Counted from the stretch's first letter, positions 49,325 through 59,224 are shown. The stretch: 64,000 nt of DNA from JAABTH01 sp964492615 (GCA_964492615.1 CAZBKZ010000002.1:1-64000); one strand, 5' to 3'. The notes: generated by a model from the sequence alone, not told the origin. Translations and numbers: made by a program.

Positions 49325-49430
49325 ACTGTCCGCTTGCAGGGAGAAAAAATTTTAATAAAATTAAAATCGATCAGACTTTTTTACAGATTCGGTGTATTAA
49401 TATATGGATGGCTAAACAGGTGGTGCTAAG

Positions 49431-49925
49431 TTGCAAGAGATACTGAAGGATATGGTAGAAAAATACAGCGATAAAATATACCGCCTGGCATTACGTTACA
49501 CGGGGGATCGCGAACAGGCCAGGGATATAACCCAGGATACGTTCCTTCGCGCTTACAAAAAACTGGATAAGTTTGATCGCTCTAAGAGTGCCGGCCCATG
49601 GCTTTTTAAAATAGCAACCAACCTTTGTCGTAACTGGCTGCGTGATAACAGGGAGGTTCCGGTGGAAAGCCTGGATGAATTCAATATGAGAGCGGAAAAC
49701 AGCCCTGAGTCAATTGTAATCAGGCAGGAAAATGACCGTGAGTTGGCTGAGGCCCTTGATCGCCTGCCAATTATGTATCGGGAAGTAATACTTATGAAAC
49801 ATGCAGCCGATATGAGTTATGCAGATATTGCTGATGTTCTCGGACTTAAACTGAGCCTGGTTAAAAACAGGCTTTACCGGGGCAGGATGCTGCTCAGAGA
49901 CCTGTTGGAGAAGGAGAGTGTATAA
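49431..49925 (+). CDS. ECF RNA polymerase sigma factor
   Basis: The 164-residue protein has sigma-70 region 2 (YRLALRYTGDREQARDITQDTFLRAYKKL, written in short as the DITQDTF core) and region 4.2 (PIMYREVILMKHAADMSYADIADVLGLKLSLVKNRL core SYADIA). It lacks other sigma regions, so it is an extracytoplasmic-function sigma factor. It starts with TTG. It is followed by its anti-sigma gene after 3 bases and a bactofilin-like gene, the usual cassette for cell-envelope stress. Confidence 0.92.
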   Translation: MQEILKDMVEKYSDKIYRLALRYTGDREQARDITQDTFLRAYKKLDKFDRSKSAGPWLFKIATNLCRNWLRDNREVPVESLDEFNMRAENSPESIVIRQENDRELAEALDRLPIMYREVILMKHAADMSYADIADVLGLKLSLVKNRLYRGRMLLRDLLEKESV

Positions 49926-49928
49926 AAA

Positions 49929-50408
49929 ATGAAAAACTGCCCGGATATAATCACTATACAGTCCTTTCTCGATGGAGAAGAGAGTGACGAGCAATTAATA
50001 AAACATTTGCGAACCTGCCCGGTTTGCCTTGCTGCCCGCATCAATCTTGAAAAAACAATTAGCCTGGCGGAATGCTTGAACAGTCCTGCTGTTCTGCCAG
50101 AAGATTTTTTTGAATGCTTAACCGAAAGAATCCAGCCAAAACCTTTCCCAGCGATCCTTGTTTCAGCGGTAATCTTTTTACTGGCCATCTTTTCTGCTTA
50201 CTTGCTGAACCCGGGGTATCTTCAATGGTGGCTCTCGGTAGGCATAATCAACCAGTTTGGTTATATTATGGATGTATTTATAGATTTTCTATATTTCAGC
50301 CATTATATCGGGCCTTCCGGGTTGATTGCAGGGCTTGTTTTTCTGGTGGTTGTGGAAGTATTAATTCTAAACAAGTTAAGAAATGTGGAGGGACAAAGAA
50401 ATGCATAA
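49929..50408 (+). CDS. anti-sigma factor, zinc-type, with membrane segments
   Basis: The 159-residue protein has the zinc anti-sigma motif HLRTCPVC (His26, Cys30, Cys33) with a further Cys4, then two hydrophobic segments (about 75-92 and about 132-151). It should hold the ECF sigma factor at the membrane and release it on an envelope signal. It starts 3 bases after the sigma gene and overlaps the next gene by 8 bases. Confidence 0.88.
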   Translation: MKNCPDIITIQSFLDGEESDEQLIKHLRTCPVCLAARINLEKTISLAECLNSPAVLPEDFFECLTERIQPKPFPAILVSAVIFLLAIFSAYLLNPGYLQWWLSVGIINQFGYIMDVFIDFLYFSHYIGPSGLIAGLVFLVVVEVLILNKLRNVEGQRNA

Positions 50409-51768
50409 TAAAGGATTAGTAAAATATTATTTAATAGCTGTTATCATGGTTTTATCCTGCCTGCTGCTTGCGCTTCCGGTTACAGCCCAGGAAGGTTCTG
50501 TAATCAATGAAGATATAAATAAGACAGCGGGTGACCTGGAAATACCCGGTGGAACAACTGTTAACGGTGATGTAGCCCTGAATGTGGGGAACCTTAAAGT
50601 CTTGGGTATTATCAACGGCAATGTAAATAATAATATGGGCCAGGTTACCGTGGATGGCGATGTGAATGGCGATGTTGAAACCAACATGGGCCAGGTTCTG
50701 GTTAACGGCAACGTGAGTGGTAATGTAAAAACTCGCATGGGAGAAATTATCATTAATGGCTCTGTTGGCGGTAATCTTGAATCTGACCTTGGTGAGGCAG
50801 GGGTTAGCGGTTCGGTTGGTGGTGATGTTTATTCCGGTTTTGGCGAACTGCGTATTACTGGTTTAGTAGCCGGTAATGTAAGCAGTAATGGCGGTAAAAT
50901 CATTATCGATGGTATTGTCGAAGGAGATGTCACCCTTGATCAGGGAGTGATTGAACTCGGTCCCAACGCTGTAGTAACCGGTAAAGTATATGTTAGACGC
51001 GGAATGATAGAAAAGGCAGACCATGCAATGATCGGCTCCGTTGAAATTGGGGAGGAGATGCTGTTTGAAGAGAGCGACAGGATTGAAACAGGTTCCGGTT
51101 ATCACTTTGAAGGCCTTGATGACAGTGAACATATTATAGAAACAGTATCCTCCAGAATTGTTGAAGAAGTTAGAAGAGGTCTGGATGATCTACCCTTCAT
51201 TCCAGGTTTTAACTGGGATTGGAGTTTAAAACATAATCCATTTATGAATTTTTATGGGAATACAGCCCGGGGCATTATTAATATGCTGATCATGTTCGCT
51301 CTTGCTGCGCTTACTCACACACTTTTCCCGAAGAACGTTAAAGCGGCTGGTGCAGCGGTTACAACAAAACCAGGACCGGTTGCAGGCTGGGGTTTGCTCG
51401 CTCTTATCCTCGCCGTGCCCCTGATGTTTGTACTGGTTTTAACAATCATCGGGATACCTCTGGTGGTTGTTGAAGTAATTCTTCTGGCGGCTGCAGGGAT
51501 ACTCGGTTACACGGGTATCACTTATCTGCTGGGCGGCAAGATCATTGATGCCGCATCTTCAAAGCCTGCCAATCCACTTGGGTCAATTGCCCTTGGGGTG
51601 CTGATACTTGGGTTTGTTGGCATGGTTCCCATCATTGGTGGACTGGTTACGGTAGTTATCTATATATTTGCTATCGGAACTGCCCTGGTAACACGCTTTG
51701 GAACAAAACATCCCGAAGACGAGGCAGTAACTTTTGTTGAGCAGCCTGAGGAGACAGAGAAACAGTAG
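50401..51768 (+). CDS. exported bactofilin-like beta-solenoid membrane protein
   Basis: From the ATG at 50401 (GGAGG site) it has 455 residues: a signal peptide (cleavage near ALPVTAQEG), about 180 residues of short beta-helix repeats (INGNVNNNMGQVTVDGDVNG, VNGNVSGNVKTRMGEIIING and similar), a spacer, and four or more membrane helices at the end (about 275-440). The repeats resemble bactofilin/polymer-forming cytoskeletal domains, here placed outside the membrane. It lies in the sigma/anti-sigma operon and may be the sensed or regulated envelope component. Confidence 0.85.
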   Translation: MHNKGLVKYYLIAVIMVLSCLLLALPVTAQEGSVINEDINKTAGDLEIPGGTTVNGDVALNVGNLKVLGIINGNVNNNMGQVTVDGDVNGDVETNMGQVLVNGNVSGNVKTRMGEIIINGSVGGNLESDLGEAGVSGSVGGDVYSGFGELRITGLVAGNVSSNGGKIIIDGIVEGDVTLDQGVIELGPNAVVTGKVYVRRGMIEKADHAMIGSVEIGEEMLFEESDRIETGSGYHFEGLDDSEHIIETVSSRIVEEVRRGLDDLPFIPGFNWDWSLKHNPFMNFYGNTARGIINMLIMFALAALTHTLFPKNVKAAGAAVTTKPGPVAGWGLLALILAVPLMFVLVLTIIGIPLVVVEVILLAAAGILGYTGITYLLGGKIIDAASSKPANPLGSIALGVLILGFVGMVPIIGGLVTVVIYIFAIGTALVTRFGTKHPEDEAVTFVEQPEETEKQ

Positions 51769-53265
51769 TTAGTCTATCTCCAGTATTGAAAGCAGGTGGT
51801 CTTCCAGGGCTTTACGGGTGATCACCTGCTTGAATTTAATCTCTTTTTTGCCAAGTTTACTCAGGTTCTCCGGCGCATCAATCCCGGTTAGTTTGACCAG
51901 TTCATCAAGGATGGTCAGTTCTGATTTTTGTTTTACCGCGTCAGGGCCTTTGAGAGCCTTCATAACACTGCCTGCAAACTTAAAAGGGCTAGCCGTGGAA
52001 AGTATTATACTGGGCCGATTGTCGGCTGTATCTGCAATATAACTGTCCAGTACTGCTTTGCCTACGGCAGTGTGGGTATCAACCAGGTATTTATAATCCC
52101 TGTAAACGGATTTAATAGTGGATAGGGTTTTTTTATCACCTGCAAAACCGGCGTAGAAAAGTTGACCAAGTTTTTCATGAGTCTGTTGGTCTACCCTGTA
52201 AGAACCTTTTTCCCTGAGTTGATTCATCCAAAAAGATATTTTTTCTGGATCGTGGCTGTTTAGTTCGAATAAAAGCCTTTCTAAATTGCTTGAAATCAGG
52301 ATATCCATCGAAGGAGAAAGGGTCAGGCTTAAACGACGGTTACTGTCGTAAATGCCGGTATTAATGAAATCAGAAAGTATATTATTCTGGTTGGAAGCGC
52401 AGATCAGCTTGTTAACGGGCAAGCCCAGGCGCCGGGCATAATAACCGGCCAGGATGTTGCCAAAGTTTCCTGTAGGGACTACATAGTTAACCGCTTCTCC
52501 AGCCCGGATCTGTTTATTATCGACAAGGGACAGGTATGCCTGAAAGTAATATACTAACTGGGGCAGCAGTCGGCCCCAGTTGATCGAATTTGCAGAGGTG
52601 AGCTGGAAGCCATGGCTGGCCAGGTGTGACGCCAGTTTGCTATTGCTAAAGATTTCCTTGACTCCCCGCTGGGTATCATCAAAATTACCCGTCACAGCTG
52701 TAACTGATACGTTGCTTCCTTCCTGGGTTACCATCTGTAGCTTTTGGATTTCACTGACCCCGTTATCCGGGTAAAAGACAACTATCTTTATTCCGGGGAT
52801 GTCGCGAAAACCCTCAAGGGCTGATTTTCCCGTATCTCCGGATGTAGCTGTCAGGATTACCAGCTCATCTTTATAGCCGGTATTGTCGAGCGCAGTTTTC
52901 AGCAGGTGAGGCAGAACCTGCAGGGCTATATCCTTGAATGCCGATGTCGGGCCGTGCCATAGCTCCAGTATGAAGAGGTTTTCAGATAACTTCTGCAGGG
53001 GGGTGACCAGTTTATGATCGAAGTTTCCCGAACTATAAGCTTTCTGTAAGGCGTTTTTTATTTCTATATCTCTGAAACCGGAGAGAAAGGGTTTAAAAAT
53101 TTTGAAGGCCAGTTCAGGATAATCATGAGCGGGCATTTTTTCAATATTCAGTGATAAATCACTTTCAGAGGGGACAAAAAGCCCGCTGTCGGGGGCCAGG
53201 CCCCTGATTATCGCTTCAGCTGCGTTGATTTTCATTTTGTAACCCCTGGTGCTATAGTATTGCAA
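51769..53265 (-). CDS. thrC: threonine synthase
   Basis: The 498-residue PLP enzyme converts O-phosphohomoserine to threonine. It starts with MQYYSTRG typical of the family, has the PLP lysine in GPTSAFKDIALQVLP, LTATSGDTGKSALEG and VPTGNFGNILAGYYA. It is the long form seen in proteobacteria and many anaerobes. It starts with TTG after GAGGGAGG. It is divergent from the phosphoglycerate-mutase-like gene at 53474, a proposed homoserine kinase that would supply its substrate. It is convergent with the bactofilin-like gene with no gap. Confidence 0.95.
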   Translation of the reverse strand: MQYYSTRGYKMKINAAEAIIRGLAPDSGLFVPSESDLSLNIEKMPAHDYPELAFKIFKPFLSGFRDIEIKNALQKAYSSGNFDHKLVTPLQKLSENLFILELWHGPTSAFKDIALQVLPHLLKTALDNTGYKDELVILTATSGDTGKSALEGFRDIPGIKIVVFYPDNGVSEIQKLQMVTQEGSNVSVTAVTGNFDDTQRGVKEIFSNSKLASHLASHGFQLTSANSINWGRLLPQLVYYFQAYLSLVDNKQIRAGEAVNYVVPTGNFGNILAGYYARRLGLPVNKLICASNQNNILSDFINTGIYDSNRRLSLTLSPSMDILISSNLERLLFELNSHDPEKISFWMNQLREKGSYRVDQQTHEKLGQLFYAGFAGDKKTLSTIKSVYRDYKYLVDTHTAVGKAVLDSYIADTADNRPSIILSTASPFKFAGSVMKALKGPDAVKQKSELTILDELVKLTGIDAPENLSKLGKKEIKFKQVITRKALEDHLLSILEID

Positions 53266-53473
53266 TGAAGATACCTCCCTCGATTAATTTTTTTGATTAT
53301 ATCAAATTAAACAACTTGCTGCTTGTGGATTGTTCGCATAAAATGGTTAGTGTCGGCATTTTCCTGTGGCAGGCCTGGTCAATAAATACCGGGTTATGCT
53401 TTTCCCGGCAGATGTTGAACCGTTCAGGAGACAGGTAAAATCGCCATATTCCAGTAAGGGGTGTGAACAGAAA

Positions 53474-54688
53474 GTGAAATATTTAGTGATTCTGGGAGAC
53501 GGTATGTCCGATTATCCCAATGATCTATTCGGGGGCAAAACCGCTCTTCAATTCGCCCGCACGCCAAATCTTGATCGTATTGCTGCTGAAGGTGAGATTG
53601 GCCTGGTTAAAACAATTCCGAAGGGTTTGCCGCCGGGTAGCGATACAGCAAATCTTTCCGTAATCGGTTATGATCCGAACCTTTATTATACAGGAAGATC
53701 ACCATTTGAAGCGGCCAGCCTTGGTATTGAACTGCTGCCTGAAGATGTTTCCTTCCGCTGCAACCTGGTCACCCTGTCGGGCGAAAACAGTTACAGGGAT
53801 AAAAGCATGGTTGATTATGCTGCAGGCGAGATATCAACAGCTGAAGCCGGAGAGTTAATCCAGTCAATTGCAGCTGCGCTGGAAACAGAAATGATCAAGT
53901 TCTACAGGGGGTTTCGCTACCGTCACATTATGGTTTGGCGGGGAATAGCGGACCAATGGAACTTAACCCCGCCTCATGATATCAGCGGGCGGGCAATAGG
54001 CAAGTATCTTCCAGCCGGTGTCAAAGCAGATCAGCTGACCGATATTATGGAGAAAAGCAGTGTAATCCTTTCTGAACATCCGGTTAACCTGAAAAGATTT
54101 GAGAAGGGGCTTAATCCGGCTAACTCGATCTGGATCTGGGGTAATGGACGCAGGCCTTTGCTACCTTCATTCAAAAAAGTTTACGGTTTAAATGGTGCGG
54201 TTATTTCTGCTGTTGATTTAATCAAGGGCCTGGGAATTCTTGCCGGATTGGATAGTATAAATGTTGATGGCGCAACCGGCGATATTGATACTAACTATGA
54301 AGGCAAGGTATCGGCTGCCCTGTCAGCATTAAAAGGCGGGCATGATTTTGTTTACTTGCACGTTGAGGCTCCTGATGAATGTTCTCATCGCTTTGAAGCG
54401 GGAAACAAGGTCAGGGCAATTGAGCTGATTGATGAAAAAGTAGTCCAGCCTTTATGGAGTGACCTGGAGAAGAACGGCATAGAGTTTTCCCTATTGCTTG
54501 CTGCAGATCACGCCACACCTCTTTCTCTTGGAACGCACACGGATGATCCGGTTCCCTATGCTATTTATCGGAGCAACAAGTCCGGAAAAGTTGGAAAATT
54601 TAGGTATGATGAAAAAAGTGCATCCGAGAGCGGGATTTGTTTTGAAGAAGGCTATAAACTGATGAAACATTTTTTACAGCAGGAATAA
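53474..54688 (+). CDS. cofactor-independent phosphoglycerate mutase-like protein, proposed homoserine kinase
   Basis: The 404-residue protein (GTG 53474; an upstream extension of 36 codons is open but is not conserved-looking) starts with KYLVILGDGMSDYP and has ADHATPLSLGTHTDDPVP, as the alkaline-phosphatase-fold ApgM family. Members of the TIGR02535 branch, found beside thrC in genomes lacking thrB, are proposed to be homoserine kinases. Here it is divergent from thrC and no thrB is seen. Therefore phosphorylation of homoserine is likelier than glycolytic mutase activity, but the latter is not excluded. Confidence 0.85.
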   Translation: MKYLVILGDGMSDYPNDLFGGKTALQFARTPNLDRIAAEGEIGLVKTIPKGLPPGSDTANLSVIGYDPNLYYTGRSPFEAASLGIELLPEDVSFRCNLVTLSGENSYRDKSMVDYAAGEISTAEAGELIQSIAAALETEMIKFYRGFRYRHIMVWRGIADQWNLTPPHDISGRAIGKYLPAGVKADQLTDIMEKSSVILSEHPVNLKRFEKGLNPANSIWIWGNGRRPLLPSFKKVYGLNGAVISAVDLIKGLGILAGLDSINVDGATGDIDTNYEGKVSAALSALKGGHDFVYLHVEAPDECSHRFEAGNKVRAIELIDEKVVQPLWSDLEKNGIEFSLLLAADHATPLSLGTHTDDPVPYAIYRSNKSGKVGKFRYDEKSASESGICFEEGYKLMKHFLQQE

Positions 54689-54774
54689 ACTAAACTGGCA
54701 AGAAGATATAAGCTATGAAATGAAGAAATATTTAGTTTGATCAAAACAGATTAAATTTCCGGAGGGAAAACTAT

Positions 54775-56691
54775 ATGGCAGAAAACCTAACTCGTAAAAT
54801 ATTGAAACAGCATCTTGTGGAGGGAAAACTGGAAAAAGGTGAAGAGGTAGGCATTCGTATTGATCAAACCTTAACCCAGGACGCTACAGGGACGATGGCC
54901 TACCTGCAATTTGAAGCAATGGGTATAGATAAGGTTAAAACTGAAATGTCTGTAAGTTATGTTGACCACAACACCCTGCAAAATGGTTTTGAAAATGCAG
55001 ATGATCATCGCTATCTGCAAACAGCAGCAGCACGATACGGGGCCTGGTTTTCCAGGCCTGGTAACGGGATTTGCCACCAGGTGCACCTGGAACGTTTTGG
55101 TATTCCCGGTAAAACCCTGCTCGGATCAGATAGCCACACTCCTACAGCAGGTGGTATTGGTATGCTTGGTATTGGCGCCGGAGGCCTCGATGTAGCTGTT
55201 GCCATGGGCGGGGGGCCTTTCTATTTAACCATGCCTGAAGTGCTTAAAGTAAACCTGGAAGGAACCCTGTCTCCCTGGGTGGGTGCCAAGGATATCATTC
55301 TTGAAGTTCTGCGCCGTTTGTCGGTGAAAGGCGGGGTGGGTAAAATAATTGAGTACGGGGGACCGGGTGTTACTACTTTAACCGTTCCTGAAAGGGCAAC
55401 TATAACAAACATGGGCGCTGAACTGGGAGCAACCTCTTCTCTTTTTCCCAGTGACGAAATGACCCGCAAATACATGATCAGCCAGGGCAGAGAGAAAGAT
55501 TGGCTACCCCTGGAGGCAGATGACGGAGCCTTATATGATGAAAAAATTACTGTTGATCTGGACAAACTTGTCCCTATGGTTGCCCTTCCCCACAGCCCTG
55601 ATAATGTAAAAGCTGTCTGTGAACTTGATAAAATTAAGGTTGATCAGGTTGCCGTGGGCAGCTGTACCAACAGTTCTTATCAGGACTTATACCTGTTTGC
55701 CGAGCTGCTGAAAGGAAAGGTTGTTCATCCGCATGTCAGCCTGGTTGTTGCTCCGGGATCACGGCAGGTTTATATGAGCCTGGCCCGGGATGGAATTATA
55801 GAAACCCTGATTTCTTCCGGGGCTCGTATTCTGGAGACAGCATGTGGCCCCTGTATAGGAATGGGACAGGCTCCACCTTCCGGTGGGGTATCTGTAAGAA
55901 CATTTAACCGCAATTTTACCGGTCGCAGTGGGACTGCTGACGCCAGTGTTTACCTGGCCGGGCCGGCGGTTGCTGCGGCAGCAGCACTGCAGGGATATTT
56001 AATAGACCCCAGGGAATTGGGTGAATACCCGGTTATCCCCGAGATGCCTGATCCGGCCATTGACGATCGAATGATTATATCTCCACCTGCAGACGGAAAA
56101 GATATAGAAGTTATCAGGGGGCCGAATATTAAACCGATTCCGGTTAATACACCTTTGCCCGATAAATTCACCCTTAAGGTATTGCTCCACCTGGGCGATA
56201 ATATTACTACGGACCACATTTTGCCCGGGGGGTCGAAAGTTCTTCCGCTGCGTTCAAATATTGAGGCCCTTAGTGAATATACTTTTTCTGCTTTGGACGA
56301 AAGTTTTACCGAACGGGCAAAACAATCAGGGGGCGGCATTGTTGTTGCCGGGGATAATTATGGCCAGGGTTCAAGCCGGGAGCACGCTGCTCTTGCTCCG
56401 ATGCACCTGGGACTAAAGGCAGTTTTGGCCAAATCGTTTGCCCGTATTCACAGGGCTAATCTGGTTAATTTTGGCATTTTACCGCTTATTTTTTGCAGTG
56501 ATGATGAATATAATAGCCTGTCTGCAGGAGATGAGCTGGTTATAGAAGAACCGGGAGAACAGCTGAAGAGCGAGGTTGTAATAATTAAGAACATCAGTAA
56601 AAACAGGGAAATCAAGGCCAGGCACGGTCTTTCGCCAAGGCAGCTGGATTTGATTAAGGCCGGGGGGTTGCTTAATTATACCAGTAAGTAA
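54775..56691 (+). CDS. acnA: aconitate hydratase
   Basis: The 638-residue enzyme isomerises citrate and isocitrate with a [4Fe-4S] cluster. Cluster residues lie in VGSCTNSSYQDL and ACGPCIGMGQ; other marks are GSDSHTPTAGGIGMLGIGAGG, a short linker and a C-terminal swivel domain with GDNYGQGSSREHAAL. Its length puts it in the short Aquifex-type branch rather than the ~890-residue AcnA. The gene symbol is a family name only. It stands alone between the homoserine kinase candidate and the chemoreceptor. No other citrate-cycle gene is nearby. Confidence 0.93.
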   Translation: MAENLTRKILKQHLVEGKLEKGEEVGIRIDQTLTQDATGTMAYLQFEAMGIDKVKTEMSVSYVDHNTLQNGFENADDHRYLQTAAARYGAWFSRPGNGICHQVHLERFGIPGKTLLGSDSHTPTAGGIGMLGIGAGGLDVAVAMGGGPFYLTMPEVLKVNLEGTLSPWVGAKDIILEVLRRLSVKGGVGKIIEYGGPGVTTLTVPERATITNMGAELGATSSLFPSDEMTRKYMISQGREKDWLPLEADDGALYDEKITVDLDKLVPMVALPHSPDNVKAVCELDKIKVDQVAVGSCTNSSYQDLYLFAELLKGKVVHPHVSLVVAPGSRQVYMSLARDGIIETLISSGARILETACGPCIGMGQAPPSGGVSVRTFNRNFTGRSGTADASVYLAGPAVAAAAALQGYLIDPRELGEYPVIPEMPDPAIDDRMIISPPADGKDIEVIRGPNIKPIPVNTPLPDKFTLKVLLHLGDNITTDHILPGGSKVLPLRSNIEALSEYTFSALDESFTERAKQSGGGIVVAGDNYGQGSSREHAALAPMHLGLKAVLAKSFARIHRANLVNFGILPLIFCSDDEYNSLSAGDELVIEEPGEQLKSEVVIIKNISKNREIKARHGLSPRQLDLIKAGGLLNYTSK

Positions 56692-56752
56692 TAACGATTT
56701 TTCAGCCACCAGGCGAACAATTAAACCAGAATAAACAAAAGGTGGTTTAAAA

Positions 56753-58378
56753 ATGAGTTCAAACGGCAGGGTAGGCGGAATTAAGGCAGTAACAGCTCAG
56801 ATTGCGGAAAATGAAGCAAAAATAAGGTCAATGTTGCAGGAACTGTTTATTCTTTTACGCTTAAGCGGTTCGATTAGCGACAGTTCGGACAACATACTAC
56901 TTGACCAGCTCCAGGAGTTTGAGAGGTACCTGGAAAAAGCCAGAGGCGATATAAATAATATCTATGGTAATGCAGACAGGCTAATTGATGATTCCAAAGA
57001 ACTGGACCGGGTTGTTGGTGAAACTATTGCCAAAACCCGGTCCATTGTTGATAGTGTGGAAGCCACCGGCAGTTCAATGAATTATATGCAGGGTTCGTTC
57101 CAGGAAATGGTCGATCTGTTTTCCGGGGTAAAGGAGGCTTCTCTCGAAGTTATCAAAGGTGTTTCAAGTATAGAGGCAATAGCTTCGCAGACTAATCTTC
57201 TGGCTTTAAATGCTGCAATTGAAGCGGCACAGGCCGGGGTCCACGGCAAGGGCTTTGCAGTGGTGGCCGAGGAAGTAAAAAAACTTGCTGATGCCAGCAG
57301 TTCAATTACAAAGGATATTGTCGGACTGCTTGAGAACCTTGAGGAACGGATGACCATGGCTGAATCGGCAATGGCTGCTTTTCAGGAAAAACATGGAGAA
57401 GTTACAGAAAATATTAAAAAAGAGGACGAAGATATCAGGTATACCCTTGACAGCCTTACAGGAGTAAGTGAGTCCCTGCAGAATGTAACAGGACTGGTTG
57501 AAGCCCAGTCGCAGTCAACTAAAGAAGTAATCGGACATATTTCATCTGCAGCAAAAAATGTGGATAAAGTAATTGAAGAGTCGAAGAAGGTTGATATTAC
57601 AACAGAGGAAATCAACAGCGGGGCAACAAAGCTGAATAAGGTTATAACCAGCCAGTTTGAAGATGTGATGGATTTAAAAAAAGTAGTTTTTTCAGCCACT
57701 CCTTTTCTTAAACGAAAAGACCTGGTAATTGCCCATGATGATGCCTTTCCTCCATGGGTTTTTGTCAAGGAAGGTAACTCAAGCGGGATCAGTGTTGATA
57801 TTTTTCGTTTGATCACGGAGCGGCTCGGTATGAAAGGTTTATTCGTTGGAGCAACCTGGAGCTCGGTATTTCCCATGCTGACAGAGAGGCGATTTGATTT
57901 GATTCTGAACGCAGGTTGGCCGAATCCCTATTTTGACTCTTTTCCCATTATTGCATCTGAAGCTTATGTTCAATTTGAGCCTGTTATCTTCAGAAAAGAA
58001 GCCGCTCGGGAAGAAAAGGTAGCATTAAAAGATTTACGAGGCAAAAAAGTAGGAGTGCAGAGAGCAGGGCTGGGTGCGGGATTACTCAAGGAAGCAGGCG
58101 CCCTGGTAAATGAATATGACAGTGATGCATTCAGTTTTCTCGACCATTTCTGGGGTAAAACCGATTATGTAGTTGCTGAAAAGATGGTTGGAACCAGGCT
58201 CAACCGGGAGTATTTCCAAAATAATATCAAAGTAGTCAGTGAACCGATCGAAAAGATGGAAGTAGTCTGCCTGGCACATGAAAAAAATTCCAGGCTAATT
58301 GCCAAAATCAATGATGAAATTATTAATATGAAAAACTCTTCTACAATAAATGATATAAAGGCGGCTTTTATTAATTGA
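56753..58378 (+). CDS. soluble chemoreceptor fused to a C-terminal solute-binding domain
   Basis: The 541-residue protein has no signal peptide or membrane helix. Residues ~1-320 are coiled coil with an MCP signalling hairpin (IEAIASQTNLLALNAAIEAAQ core, about 139-160) followed by GKGFAVVAEEVKKLA. Residues ~322-541 resemble the extracellular solute-binding family 3 domain (VIAHDDAFPPWVF, GISVDIFRLITERLG, RFDLILNAG, LRGKKVGVQ). A binding-protein domain placed after a cytoplasmic receptor is unusual; it should sense a metabolite inside the cell and signal through CheA/CheW. Confidence 0.88.
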   Translation: MSSNGRVGGIKAVTAQIAENEAKIRSMLQELFILLRLSGSISDSSDNILLDQLQEFERYLEKARGDINNIYGNADRLIDDSKELDRVVGETIAKTRSIVDSVEATGSSMNYMQGSFQEMVDLFSGVKEASLEVIKGVSSIEAIASQTNLLALNAAIEAAQAGVHGKGFAVVAEEVKKLADASSSITKDIVGLLENLEERMTMAESAMAAFQEKHGEVTENIKKEDEDIRYTLDSLTGVSESLQNVTGLVEAQSQSTKEVIGHISSAAKNVDKVIEESKKVDITTEEINSGATKLNKVITSQFEDVMDLKKVVFSATPFLKRKDLVIAHDDAFPPWVFVKEGNSSGISVDIFRLITERLGMKGLFVGATWSSVFPMLTERRFDLILNAGWPNPYFDSFPIIASEAYVQFEPVIFRKEAAREEKVALKDLRGKKVGVQRAGLGAGLLKEAGALVNEYDSDAFSFLDHFWGKTDYVVAEKMVGTRLNREYFQNNIKVVSEPIEKMEVVCLAHEKNSRLIAKINDEIINMKNSSTINDIKAAFIN

Positions 58379-58414
58379 GGTAAAGTAATATAAATACCTG
58401 ATTATGAAACGAGA

Positions 58415-58786
58415 TCAATATGCTGCTGCAATAGCGCAGGCATAGGGCGGTTCATGACTCATTGAAATCGATATGCCGTTAATATGCTTTTCTCGAGCCA
58501 TTTGTGCTGTTATCCCCTTTAGTTTCACCTGCGGTTGTCTCCCGCCGGGAGCGAGCACTTCAATCTCGTTTAGGGCAGCCGGCCCTATGCCACAGCCTAT
58601 AGCTTTCAGAACCGCCTCCTTGGCTGCAAAAGCAGCTGCCAGGGTTTCAATTTTTGATCCCCTGGCTGTAAAGAGCTCTTTTTCCCGTATTGATAAAACC
58701 CTGTCTAAAAAACGCTGGGGATATCTGGTAATAATTCTTTCAATTCTTGTTATATTAACAATATCAACCCCAACCCTGATGGCCAT
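58415..58786 (-). CDS. acpS: holo-[acyl-carrier-protein] synthase
   Basis: The 123-residue enzyme transfers phosphopantetheine from CoA to acyl carrier protein. It has VGVDIVNITRIERI, the metal/CoA motif AAAFAAKEAVLKAIG and SISMSHEPPYACAIA. An overlapping GTG (58789) is also possible; AGGGGAG lies upstream. Its reverse orientation makes it a single gene here. Confidence 0.93.
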   Translation of the reverse strand: MAIRVGVDIVNITRIERIITRYPQRFLDRVLSIREKELFTARGSKIETLAAAFAAKEAVLKAIGCGIGPAALNEIEVLAPGGRQPQVKLKGITAQMAREKHINGISISMSHEPPYACAIAAAY

Positions 58787-58985
58787 CACAAACCGCTCCC
58801 CTGAGGAATCTTTATAAGCCTTAATTTGGCAACTCCATTATAACACTATGCCTTCTCAAAAATAATCTGTCTGAATGAATATTGCATTTTAAATTATCCA
58901 AATACCTTGCTTTTTTACCCTGATTGTGATAATCTTTGGACAATATAGTGCTCCACAGCGGGGCAATTTAGGAGGTAAGTGTTTT

Positions 58986-59183
58986 ATGCAAGGTAAGGTT
59001 AAATGGTTTAATCCTGAAAAAGGGTATGGTTTTATTGAAGTCGAGGAAGGAAAAGATGTATTTGTTCATTACTCGGAAATTCAGGAAGAAGGTTTTAAAA
59101 CTCTGGAAGAGGGACAGGAAGTTGAATTTGAGATTGTTGAGGGAAACCGTGGACCACAGGCAGCCAATGTAGTAAAAATTTAA
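58986..59183 (+). CDS. cspA: cold-shock domain protein
   Basis: The 65-residue protein is a single OB fold that binds single-stranded nucleic acid. It shows GKVKWFNPEKGYGFI with RNP1 (KGYGFIEV) and RNP2 (VFVHYS). The ATG at 58986 has AGGAGG; an upstream in-frame start is not preferred. A terminator follows. Confidence 0.95.
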   Translation: MQGKVKWFNPEKGYGFIEVEEGKDVFVHYSEIQEEGFKTLEEGQEVEFEIVEGNRGPQAANVVKI

Positions 59184-59224
59184 GTTTATCATCTGTGTAA
59201 TAGCATATTACCCGTAAAACTTAC

